Assembly: GCA_963819975.1 (NCBI GenBank)
Contig: CAWFYE010000004.1
Coordinates: 248,001 to 312,000, forward strand
Reading direction: 5' to 3'
Source of the DNA: Palsa-1392 sp963819975
GTDB lineage: Bacteria; Verrucomicrobiota; Verrucomicrobiia; Chthoniobacterales; UBA10450
DNA length: 64,000 nucleotides
Below the pieces are notes generated by a model, which was not told the DNA's origin, did not search any database, and was given only the letters and a program-made list of their open reading frames with translations. The position numbers were made by a program, and so were the translations under genes. Every line of letters starts with the position of its first letter. The stretch's first letter is position 1. Shown here in pieces: positions 25,335-32,868 of the stretch.

Positions 25335-26042
25335 ATGACCTTCGAAGTTATTCCTGCGCACGATCTCCCCCTGGCCGCGCAGGCCACCACCTTCAGCGAG
25401 GCCTCGAGGGCTACGTAGGCGGATCTTTTGCGATGGATGCGGCCGGTCTCGGCCGTTTCATTTGTCTCCAGGGAATCGATCTTTGTTACAGCCGCTTCGC
25501 TCGCAACGCCGACGGTCTTTGCGGCTTCGGCTACATCGCGCGGACCGGTGGCATCGCTCGACTGCCGGCATGGGCGGCGTTCCGTCTGCGCGTCGCGCCG
25601 CGCGGGACGGCGAGTCCGCGAAATCCAAAACACCCGATCGGCTTAAGGAAGTTTCGGTTGCAACCGCCAGCCAGCTTCCGAGCGCGCTTGAATTTCCTGA
25701 ATTGCCCTGGGCCATCTCGCGGCACGCCATCGCTAAGATGGTTCCCGGTCGCGGCTATCTTTCCGATCGCGCGCTGGTCGTGATTAGCGATCCCGGCATC
25801 GCCGGGCCCATTCGTGTCCATGGGCTCCTCGATCACGTCGGCCGCACTGGATTGGTCGGCGATCCAAAAAGCCTTTTCTGCCACGCTTGCGGCACATCCC
25901 GGACGCGAGTTCTTCGCTCCCCCGGTCTTTCCCGAAGAATTCGGTTCGAAGCTTTTCGCGCCGCTTGGTTTCGCCGAGAGAACCGATCACCCAGTTCCTC
26001 ATGCGCTATGACCTTCCCAAAACGGTCGAGACCGTTCGTTAG
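25335..26042 (+). pseudogene. Broken GNAT acetyltransferase gene (several frameshifts)
   Basis: Pieces of one GNAT protein appear in order but in different frames. The N-terminus is MTFEVIPAHDLPLAAQATTFSEA (frame of 25335); a lost base near 25403 gives EGYVGGSFAMDAAGLGRFI; another near 25560 leads to AGMGGVPSARRAARDG. Then come ELPWAISRHAIAKM, REFFAPPVFPEEFG and finally QFLMRYDLPKTVETVR before the TAG at 26042. At least four frame changes are needed. The acetyl-CoA-binding helix expected after the ARRAA stretch is missing. The family is inferred from memory of intact homologues. Confidence 0.8.
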
Positions 26043-26048
26043 GCGCGG

Positions 26049-26453
26049 TTAGCCGGTCGCGCGTTGCGCGTAGGCCGGCACTTCGTCGGCCAGGATCTCG
26101 ATTGCGCGCCGCAGTTCGTCCATGTCGAAAGGTTTGGCCAGGAGCAGATCCACGCCGAGGGCCTCGTAGGCTCGCGCATTTTCCTCGTTCAAGAAGGCGG
26201 AGAGAACGACGATTTTTCCCCTGAAATTCTGGGCCCGCAGCCGGCGGACCAATCCCAGACCGGTCACCCGAGGCATCTGATGGTCCGTAATGATGATATC
26301 GAACGGTTGCGGGGCAGCCGCAATCTTGGCCAGAGCCTCGGCCCCGTCGGCCGCCGTGCTCACCTTGCAATTTGGTCCGCACAAGACCAGCGCCAGCAAG
26401 CGAGCCACCGCGGTCTCATCTTCCACCGTCAGGATCCTCAGGGCACTCTTCAT
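26049..26453 (-). CDS. Single-domain response regulator
   Basis: 134 residues from MKSALRILTVEDE (26453); a longer frame begins at 26498. The receiver fold has the acidic pair ED near the N-terminus, the phospho-accepting Asp57 in IIITDHQMP, the switch Ser in VVLSAF and the conserved Lys in LLAKPF. There is no output domain, so it acts through protein contacts. No histidine kinase is adjacent. Confidence 0.93.
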   Translation of the reverse strand: MKSALRILTVEDETAVARLLALVLCGPNCKVSTAADGAEALAKIAAAPQPFDIIITDHQMPRVTGLGLVRRLRAQNFRGKIVVLSAFLNEENARAYEALGVDLLLAKPFDMDELRRAIEILADEVPAYAQRATG

Positions 26454-26505
26454 TTTCTCGGCCAGAGAAGATAGCAGGAGTCGGGCCGTTTCCCGCAATG
26501 CTCGC

Positions 26506-26976
26506 TCAGGGCGTCAGAAAAATCTTCCCCGTAAAGGGGTCCATCACTTCCGTCGAGCTGGGGAAACCGCGCACATCCACATAGCCCTGATTCGGGGCGT
26601 AGGGGCTGGTCACGATCCCCGGCCGATTTGGCACCGCCACGCCGTATGGCAGATCGCGCGGCCGGCGTCGGTCTGGTGGAGCGCTTGTGGCCGGCCGGAT
26701 TTCCAGCGGCGTCGGGGTCGGCGTCGGGGTAGAAAAAATCGTGGCCGAAGGACTCGCTTCCCCGGGCTTCGTTTCGGCGTCGTTTTCGTTCTGCCTGCCA
26801 CTCTTGCGCGATTTCCGCGGCGTTGGCTTGGGCGGTGTTTTCTTCCCCAGGTTGGAAATGGAGCGTCCGATCCTTTTGAAAAAATCGCCGACCGGATTGG
26901 CAGCGACCTGCGGCCCGCCGGAGGCGAAAGCCAGCAGGCAAAGAAAGAGGATGAACCGATGCAGGATGCGGCGCAT
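26506..26976 (-). CDS. Uncharacterised secreted low-complexity protein
   Basis: 156 residues from MRRILHRF (26976). A signal peptide (ILFLCLLAFASGGPQVAANP) is followed by a basic Lys/Arg stretch, a Thr-Pro run (TPTPTPTPLE) and a Pro-rich C-terminus ending DPFTGKIFLTP. No enzyme motif is visible. The composition suggests a disordered envelope protein. Family unknown. Confidence 0.65.
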   Translation of the reverse strand: MRRILHRFILFLCLLAFASGGPQVAANPVGDFFKRIGRSISNLGKKTPPKPTPRKSRKSGRQNENDAETKPGEASPSATIFSTPTPTPTPLEIRPATSAPPDRRRPRDLPYGVAVPNRPGIVTSPYAPNQGYVDVRGFPSSTEVMDPFTGKIFLTP

Positions 26977-27024
26977 GCGATCAGGGCGGGTCGAATTCAA
27001 CAGTATCAAGACCAGTTTTGCGTA

Positions 27025-27453
27025 TTACGAAACATGCAAAACTTCGCGCAGCGATCGGCGCCGCAATTCCATCGCGACCAGAGCGAGAATCGTCAGGACA
27101 TCGCTCGTGATATGGGTCACTTTCACACTGGAATAAGTCGCGGGCGTGAGCGTCGACTCGAGCCGTCCCCGGACTCCACTGAGATCGCTAGTCGCACCAT
27201 CGCCGGGCTCAAACTTCTGGATCGAGTCGAGGAGAGCGAAGCGTTGCGCGGTCACATCTTTCATCGCGCCAAGGTTTTCGTAGGCAAAGAGGGCAAACAA
27301 AAGGCAGACGAGCGCCGTCGTGATCGCAGCGTGCTGTTTGCGAAGCGAGGAAAACGCCAGGAGACCGCCTACCACCAGGACATAGAGATTCCAGTAGTTT
27401 TGCATCGCGGTCGAGCGATCGAAATAGAGCTGCACAAGTTCGCTGTAGTTCAT
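27025..27453 (-). CDS. Small membrane protein at the end of the lipid cluster
   Basis: 142 residues from MNYSELVQLYFDRSTAMQNY (27453), overlapping the PAP2 stop as ATGA; a longer frame from 27735 has no support. Transmembrane segments are YWNLYVLVVGGLLAFSSL and ITTALVCLLFALFAYENLGA, with a third weak one near the C-terminus. No family recognised. The coupling suggests it works with the lipid genes. Confidence 0.75.
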   Translation of the reverse strand: MNYSELVQLYFDRSTAMQNYWNLYVLVVGGLLAFSSLRKQHAAITTALVCLLFALFAYENLGAMKDVTAQRFALLDSIQKFEPGDGATSDLSGVRGRLESTLTPATYSSVKVTHITSDVLTILALVAMELRRRSLREVLHVS

Positions 27454-28163
27454 AGTCGCGCTTGATTTACGGGCTTTGCGGGGCGGAATCGAGCCAAAAC
27501 TTTCGGGCGGATAAAAAGATAACAGCCTCCTGCGAGAGCAAAGCCGCCCAAAATATCGATCAGATGATGTTGACGGGTGAGGAGCGGGGAAACTCCGATC
27601 AATCCGAACCAACCGAGGACTGCAATTCGGCCCAGGCCCCGCAGATGGCGGGCGTAGGCCTCGACCAAGAAAAGAAGCAACGCCGCGTGCAGCGAAGGGA
27701 AGAGATTGTAGGGACCGTCCATTACCCGGAACCAATCGAAAAGGCCGCCTAACGAACCTGCCGCATGCGGCCGGGGAAAGGCGAAACGCAGCGGCATGAT
27801 CAGGAAAAAAAATCCCGCGATCAAAATCGCCGTCGTCACTCGCCTAACGAAAATTCGCAATCCGAATCCGTCGCGAAAAAGGAACGGCGCCGCGACAAAA
27901 AAGAGATCGATCGAGAGATAAGGGAGAATCATGAAAGGAACGAAGGGGATAGCGCGTTCCCAGCCAAAGTAAAAGACGCCGACGTCATGACGCCGCGCCG
28001 TGATCCACATGCAACCCCCGTAAACCGCTAGGAAAAGGAGTGACAGTCCGAGGGAGGCCGCCAGCGCCTGCCGGCGTAAAACTGAAGCAGACGTTTTCAG
28101 GAACCCAGGTGTTTGGCGACGGAAACGGTGAACATTCCCCAGCGATCGATCTCCATCGCGCAT
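27450..28163 (-). CDS. PAP2/inositolphosphotransferase-type membrane protein
   Basis: Up to 237 residues, about six membrane segments. The PAP2 signature parts are PSLHAALLL and the catalytic-His block RQHHLIDILGG. The family includes lipid phosphatases and the Aur1/Ipt1 phosphotransferases, which exchange head groups between phospholipids. The longest frame overlaps the upstream gene by 67 bases. A CTG at 28100 overlaps the upstream stop as CTGA and would begin at LKTSASVLRRQ, giving 216 residues. Two copies of the dispersed word lie here (27747, 27842). Confidence 0.88.
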   Translation of the reverse strand: MRDGDRSLGNVHRFRRQTPGFLKTSASVLRRQALAASLGLSLLFLAVYGGCMWITARRHDVGVFYFGWERAIPFVPFMILPYLSIDLFFVAAPFLFRDGFGLRIFVRRVTTAILIAGFFFLIMPLRFAFPRPHAAGSLGGLFDWFRVMDGPYNLFPSLHAALLLFLVEAYARHLRGLGRIAVLGWFGLIGVSPLLTRQHHLIDILGGFALAGGCYLFIRPKVLARFRPAKPVNQARL

Positions 28164-29821
28164 TTCTCGAAGCCTGCCAGTCGCACCAGCTCATCTATCT
28201 CCGCCGTTGTCCGCCGCCGCATAATCCAGGGCTTGCCTTCGCGATTACGAAGGACGCGCGCGATGAATTCGATTTGCGGATGCCACGGCTGATTGGTGTA
28301 AATCAAATATCCGCCCGGCTCGATCGCTCCGGCCAGTCCGCCTAACGACTCCAAAACCGCGTCGTTCGAGGGGAACAGCTCGTAGAGCCCGGAGACAATC
28401 CCGATCGTGGCGCGCGGCGCGATCGTCGCGACTGCGGTACGATCAAAAGCATCCCCTCGCCTCGCCGTCACATCCTTGAGTCCAAACTCCTCCGCCAAAG
28501 CGCGCGTCGCCGCGACATTTTCCTCATCGTTGTCGCAAAGAATCGCGCTCATCGAGACCTCCGGCAGGGCGCGCATCGTTTCCAATACATAACGACCCGC
28601 GCCCGCGGCCACGTCGAGAATCCGGATCGTCCGGCCGTTCTCCCGAAGTTTTTCGATCACCTCCCGCAAAGCCTTTTCGAGATTTGCCTTCCGTTGCCGG
28701 ATACCGCGCCAGCCAATGCTGTTGAGATAATTCGCATCGACCAAACGACCGAGACGTGACGAACCCTGTGGGCGATTCTGATAAACGTAGTCGAGCGACC
28801 GGCCCGAATCGAAACCGCTCTCCCAGCCGAGCCCGATCCCCGGGCTCAGGCGTCCGCCGACTTTCACCGCCGCTCGCAAGGTCGCGAAATGCGGGCTACC
28901 GCGCAGCTTCAGTCGTTCATGTTCCTCCCAGGTGTGGCCGTATTTGTCCGCCTCGCGCAATGAGACCGCGATCGCTCGCTCCGCGAAACGCTCCTCGATG
29001 AAATCCCGAATGCGTTCAATTACCTGCGGGCGATCGGCTTCGTGAAAAATCGCGTGATACATCGCCGGGAAGACGTGCATCCGCTTCAGCGGCGATGAGA
29101 GCCCGTTAAAGAATTCCCGCTGCGCCTTCAGACTAACGATCCAGTCCCGTCCCGCTGCCAGCACCAGCACCGGGACGTGGATCGCGCCCGCATCCGCCAG
29201 CAAACGTTGCGCGGTATCGTGCAGATCGAGCAATACGTTGATCGCAATCTGGCGAAAAATCAGCGGATCGCCCTCATAGCGCGCCACCTCCTCCCGATCC
29301 TGGGTCAGCATTTTCGCCCGCACGTAGCTCTTTACCTGGCCCGATCCGAAAAACTTCTGCTGCAGGCGCAACGCCGGGACGGCGAGCGGAACATAAAGCC
29401 GCACTTCAAACGCGGCCGTCGCCAGTATGAGCGCGCGGATCGGCGGAGCGTAATCATGCACCCAGGCCGTCACCGTTACCGCCGCCAGGCTGTGAGCGAG
29501 AACGATCATATTTTCGAGCGCGATTCCGTAGTGCTTCGCGACGTGCCTGACGAATGCATCCACATCCTTGATCACGTCGGTCAAATCGCGCGCCGCGCCC
29601 CGCTCCCCGGGCGAACGGCCATGACCGCGAGCGTCCCAGGCGAAGATCGCGACGTCCTCCAAGCCTAACGAATCGACCGTCCCCGCCCAGCGTCCCGAAT
29701 GCTCGTGGCCGCGATGGAAAAGGAGGAGTGCCTTCTCGATTTTTTTCTCGTCAGGCAACCAGGCGCGATAGAAGAGCTCCGTTCCATCCCAACTGCCGAA
29801 GGTGCGCTCAACCGCTTCCAT
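28097..29821 (-). CDS. Fusion of alpha/beta hydrolase and SAM-dependent methyltransferase
   Basis: 574 residues. Residues about 1-280 form a lysophospholipase-like alpha/beta hydrolase: LLFHRGHEHSGRW, WDARGHGRSPG, a nucleophile elbow AHSLAA (usually GHSMGG), Asp in AAGRDWIV and His in MYHAIFHE. Residues about 340-574 form a methyltransferase with LDVAAGAGRYVLE, SAILCDNDEENV and PGGYLIYTNQPWHPQ. The order fits a lipid enzyme that trims and methylates one substrate, but this is inference. It sits between plsC and PAP2, overlapping both. Confidence 0.9.
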   Translation of the reverse strand: MEAVERTFGSWDGTELFYRAWLPDEKKIEKALLLFHRGHEHSGRWAGTVDSLGLEDVAIFAWDARGHGRSPGERGAARDLTDVIKDVDAFVRHVAKHYGIALENMIVLAHSLAAVTVTAWVHDYAPPIRALILATAAFEVRLYVPLAVPALRLQQKFFGSGQVKSYVRAKMLTQDREEVARYEGDPLIFRQIAINVLLDLHDTAQRLLADAGAIHVPVLVLAAGRDWIVSLKAQREFFNGLSSPLKRMHVFPAMYHAIFHEADRPQVIERIRDFIEERFAERAIAVSLREADKYGHTWEEHERLKLRGSPHFATLRAAVKVGGRLSPGIGLGWESGFDSGRSLDYVYQNRPQGSSRLGRLVDANYLNSIGWRGIRQRKANLEKALREVIEKLRENGRTIRILDVAAGAGRYVLETMRALPEVSMSAILCDNDEENVAATRALAEEFGLKDVTARRGDAFDRTAVATIAPRATIGIVSGLYELFPSNDAVLESLGGLAGAIEPGGYLIYTNQPWHPQIEFIARVLRNREGKPWIMRRRTTAEIDELVRLAGFEKCAMEIDRWGMFTVSVAKHLGS

Positions 29822-30524
29822 GTTTCTCGCGCAGTTCCTCTATCGCCTCCCGCAATTCCGCGGCAATCGCGCTCGCTTGCCCGCCGTCATAAGAGCGCGC
29901 CGCGCCAATAATCAGCCGCACTTTTCGCGGGCGCGGCAGCCGTCCCCCTTTCGGCCAGGCCCGAAAAGCGCCCTCCACATAACACGGCAAGACACGCGCT
30001 CCACCGTCCGCAAGGAGCGCGCCGATCCCAGGTTTAAAGGCTTGGGGCGCGCCGGTCTTGGAGCGGGTACCTTCGGGAAAAATGATGAGCACATTGCCCG
30101 GCCGGGCAAGGAGCTGTGCGCAAATCGAAAGGCTTTCCCGCACCCGCATCTGGCGCGCGAAAGGGAGCGCATTCATGACCACGGTCGCGAACCAGGTCCG
30201 CGGCAGGCTCCGAAAAAAATAATCCTCCGCCGCGACCGGAAAAGCGTGCTGCAGGCGGCGCAACGGGAGAGCCGCGAGCAGGCAGACACTGTCGAGATGA
30301 CTGGCGTGATTCGCCACCATGACGAAAGATGCACCATCGTTAGGCAAATGTTCCCGCCCGGTGATTTCGAAACGGCAATAAGTCCGCAGGAGCCCGCGAA
30401 TGAGGAGCGCAACCAGCGTCCGCAAGGCATCGACCAGCGGATCAGGCTCACGCGGAAAACGCCGGAGCCGCTCGACCGCCCTGCGTTCTAGGGTGAGCAC
30501 GGCACCTTGTGCAATTTTCGTCAT
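29808..30524 (-). CDS. 1-acyl-glycerol-3-phosphate acyltransferase-like (PlsC family)
   Basis: 238 residues from MTKIAQGAV (30524), whose ATG shares one base with the cdsA stop (TGATG). The catalytic H-x4-D is in NHASHLDS, and the second motif is FPEGTRSKTG. PlsC proteins add an acyl chain to lysophosphatidate. This is probably a dedicated paralogue for the lipid made by the cluster. It overlaps the hydrolase-methyltransferase gene by 14 bases. The dispersed word lies at 30338. Confidence 0.92.
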   Translation of the reverse strand: MTKIAQGAVLTLERRAVERLRRFPREPDPLVDALRTLVALLIRGLLRTYCRFEITGREHLPNDGASFVMVANHASHLDSVCLLAALPLRRLQHAFPVAAEDYFFRSLPRTWFATVVMNALPFARQMRVRESLSICAQLLARPGNVLIIFPEGTRSKTGAPQAFKPGIGALLADGGARVLPCYVEGAFRAWPKGGRLPRPRKVRLIIGAARSYDGGQASAIAAELREAIEELREKHGSG

Positions 30525-31438
30525 CAGCCCGGATAATAATGGCCTGTCATCAGGATGAACAGCGGCGCGACAAAAATCAGGCTGTCGATCCGATCTAGAA
30601 CGCCGCCGTGCCCCGCAATCGCTGCACTCCAATCCTTCGCCCCGAGATCGCGCTTCAGCAGGCTGAGCGAGAGATCGCCGAGCAGCCCGCCGATACCCAC
30701 GATCAGGCCAGTCAGGATCAATTGCGTCGGTCCGAAGAACGGAAAGGAAAACCGCAACAGCCACGGCAAGATCATCGCGACAAGCAGGGCGCCGAGCGCT
30801 CCTTCCCAGGTTTTGCGCGGGCTGATCTCGCTCCGCAGCGGATGACGGCCAAACATTTTTCCAAAGGTAAAGGCGGCCACATCCGTCACTTCCGTGGCAA
30901 AGATCAAGAAGCAGAGATAACCATAGGCGTGGGACGAATTCGCGAACAGGCCGAGATGCTCCCACATCCAGCCGAGCAAGGCAAAGGCGAGAATGCCTAA
31001 CGAAATTTTCCGGATCGCGCCTTCGACCCGATTGCGCAGGACTGGAACAAGCAAAAGGAGCACGATCACCGAAGGCGGTATCAAAGAGAGACCTCGCTCG
31101 AAGAGCAGCGCCATTCCGACGAGAACGATCCCGGCGTAAACCACGCCGCTCATTAATCGATCAGCTGCCAACTCGGAGACCCGGAGGAATTCCCGTGCCG
31201 CCAGGAGGCCGACTCCAGTCACGCCGATGATGAAAGAGATCCGTCCGGCAAAAATAAAAAACGCCGCCAGCGGCGCGAGCCAAAGCCAGGCCCGATAGGT
31301 TTTCCAGACGCTGCCGAGCTCGACTCGGAAAACGAATTGCAAAAGCGCGAGGACAGATCCCGCGCCGGCCAAAACGCCGAGCAGGAGCCAGACGTAAGCG
31401 CGAAAAACCGGATCGTGCAGCGCGATGGAAGGAGACAT
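30524..31438 (-). CDS. Phosphatidate cytidylyltransferase (CdsA family)
   Basis: 304 residues, about eight membrane segments. The CTP-transferase signature is intact: SPRKTWEGALGALL, then SLLKRDLGAKDWSAAIAG and HGGVLDRIDSLIF. CdsA makes CDP-diacylglycerol from phosphatidate and CTP. It is coupled through TGATG overlaps to the phosphatidyltransferase (which would use its product) and to plsC (which would make its substrate). It may be a second copy beside a housekeeping cdsA elsewhere. Confidence 0.94.
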   Translation of the reverse strand: MSPSIALHDPVFRAYVWLLLGVLAGAGSVLALLQFVFRVELGSVWKTYRAWLWLAPLAAFFIFAGRISFIIGVTGVGLLAAREFLRVSELAADRLMSGVVYAGIVLVGMALLFERGLSLIPPSVIVLLLLVPVLRNRVEGAIRKISLGILAFALLGWMWEHLGLFANSSHAYGYLCFLIFATEVTDVAAFTFGKMFGRHPLRSEISPRKTWEGALGALLVAMILPWLLRFSFPFFGPTQLILTGLIVGIGGLLGDLSLSLLKRDLGAKDWSAAIAGHGGVLDRIDSLIFVAPLFILMTGHYYPG

Positions 31439-32097
31439 CAAAGACGCTTCCCTTTCAAAGCGCGCAAAATGCGAGCGAGCCGTTGCGCGCTCGTTTGCAG
31501 GCAGCCGAGGATGACCAAAACGCAGGTCCATTCCAAAGTGGTCAGCCCGGCGAAACTTTGATCGCCATCCTCCAGCCGGAAAAGCGAGTAGGTGAGCCAC
31601 GCGCCGAGCCCAAGCGCCACCATTCGCCATGGTTTCGACATCCAGCCGCCGAACTGCCGCTCCGCCCCAACCGCCTGCCCGAGCATCCCGACATAAGCCG
31701 TGCCTAACGACATTATTGCCGCCCAATAACCAAAGAGCGGATTCATCCAGCCGCTATGCGCTGCACCGACAAAAATCAGCACATCGGAAATGCGATCGGG
31801 CAGATCGTTCAGCACTTCGCCGCGCCAACTGGCCTTGCCCGCGGCGAGCGCGACCATCCCGTCAAGCATGTTGCACCAAAGCCGCAAAAGGCAGAACAAC
31901 GGCGCGACGATCAAGAGCGCTGGATATCGCGACGATTGCCAGAAAGAGAGCGCCGCCAGCGCCGCCGCCAAGAGCGAGAAATACGAAATCGCATCGGCAT
32001 GAATCCCATGCCGGACACAAAATTGCGTCGCGCTCCGCGCGGTGGAGCGAAACACATCCGCAATCGGCCGGCGCGAACCCGTTTGGTATCCTGACAT
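31438..32097 (-). CDS. CDP-alcohol phosphatidyltransferase family protein
   Basis: 219 residues, about six membrane segments. The CDP-alcohol motif D-x2-D-G-x2-A-R-x8-G-x3-D-x3-D is present in an altered form: CNMLDGMVALAAGKAS followed by GEVLNDLPDRISD. The first and third Asp are Asn and the Arg is Leu. The enzyme should join CDP-diacylglycerol from the adjacent CdsA to an alcohol, but the alcohol cannot be told. First enzyme of the coupled lipid run. Confidence 0.88.
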   Translation of the reverse strand: MSGYQTGSRRPIADVFRSTARSATQFCVRHGIHADAISYFSLLAAALAALSFWQSSRYPALLIVAPLFCLLRLWCNMLDGMVALAAGKASWRGEVLNDLPDRISDVLIFVGAAHSGWMNPLFGYWAAIMSLGTAYVGMLGQAVGAERQFGGWMSKPWRMVALGLGAWLTYSLFRLEDGDQSFAGLTTLEWTCVLVILGCLQTSAQRLARILRALKGKRL

Positions 32098-32116
32098 GAG
32101 CCAAGGCTTGCCGAAT

Positions 32117-32704
32117 TCAGGGACGAATGTCCACGCGGATCAGGCCGGTGGTATCCGGCGTGGTCATGAAACCGCTTGCCCAGTTGTCGTAGTGCCATTG
32201 CTCATAACGCCAGACCATTTCGAGCCGCGCTCCATCCGGCTTCTCCCAGATCAGCCGATAATAGACGTGTCGTTTCCAGGAAGGCGAATGGCCACTCACG
32301 AAGTTAATCGCGAGCGGGGTCGGCCAGCTCAGCAAACTGTGCTCGATTTGGAACCGGGCCTTGTCACTCGCCGGTATCTTTAAGCCTAACGATTCGCCGA
32401 CGTACCCGAGGACGATCGCATGGCCCGGTAGTTGGACGACAAACTCGCCCGCCGGATCGACCTTCATCTCCATCGGGTAAGGCCCGTAAGCAGGCGCCGC
32501 CGTGCTCAGTGGCAGCTCGTTCACCTCTAACATCCCGCGGTTGGCGTCGGCCACGCCGAGCCGCGCAATCGATTCCGAAGTGACCTCGACCGTGTGCAAC
32601 CGATCAAGCGCCATCGAGAGCGATCGTGCGCCCGCCACCCACGCAAGGAAGAGCGCGCCGAGGCCCGCGATTACAAGTGCGCTACGGAGCAAGAGTCGGC
32701 GCAT
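32117..32704 (-). CDS. Uncharacterised membrane-anchored protein upstream of the lipid cluster
   Basis: 195 residues from MRRLLLRSALVIAG (32704); the longest frame starts at 32740. One N-terminal anchor (SALVIAGLGALFLAWVAGA) precedes an extracytoplasmic region with EVTSESIARLGV, GEFVVQLPG and a C-terminal YEQWHYDNWASGFMTTP. I recognise no family. It is 19 bases ahead of the phosphatidyltransferase on the same strand, so it may be the first gene of the operon. Confidence 0.7.
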   Translation of the reverse strand: MRRLLLRSALVIAGLGALFLAWVAGARSLSMALDRLHTVEVTSESIARLGVADANRGMLEVNELPLSTAAPAYGPYPMEMKVDPAGEFVVQLPGHAIVLGYVGESLGLKIPASDKARFQIEHSLLSWPTPLAINFVSGHSPSWKRHVYYRLIWEKPDGARLEMVWRYEQWHYDNWASGFMTTPDTTGLIRVDIRP

Positions 32705-32840
32705 GCGCGACCTATAGGCTTTTCGCCCTGCCGCGTCCATTGCATCGATCTCGTCCCCCGATGTCCGCCGCGGGAGCGCTTTGACCGCGGTGCCGTGCCA
32801 GAATTAAGATCGCGCCTCACCGCAGCGGAGGTTTCCCCCA

Positions 32841-32857
32841 GCGGGCGACACGCCCGC
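32841..32857. repeat. Perfect GC-rich palindrome after prfB
   Basis: GCGGGCG, loop ACA, CGCCCGC: a perfect 7-bp stem just beyond the leftward prfB stop. No T-run follows, so it is not a standard terminator. It may be a REP-like element or help end the transcript. Confidence 0.45.
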
Positions 32858-32868
32858 CTCTACACTCG

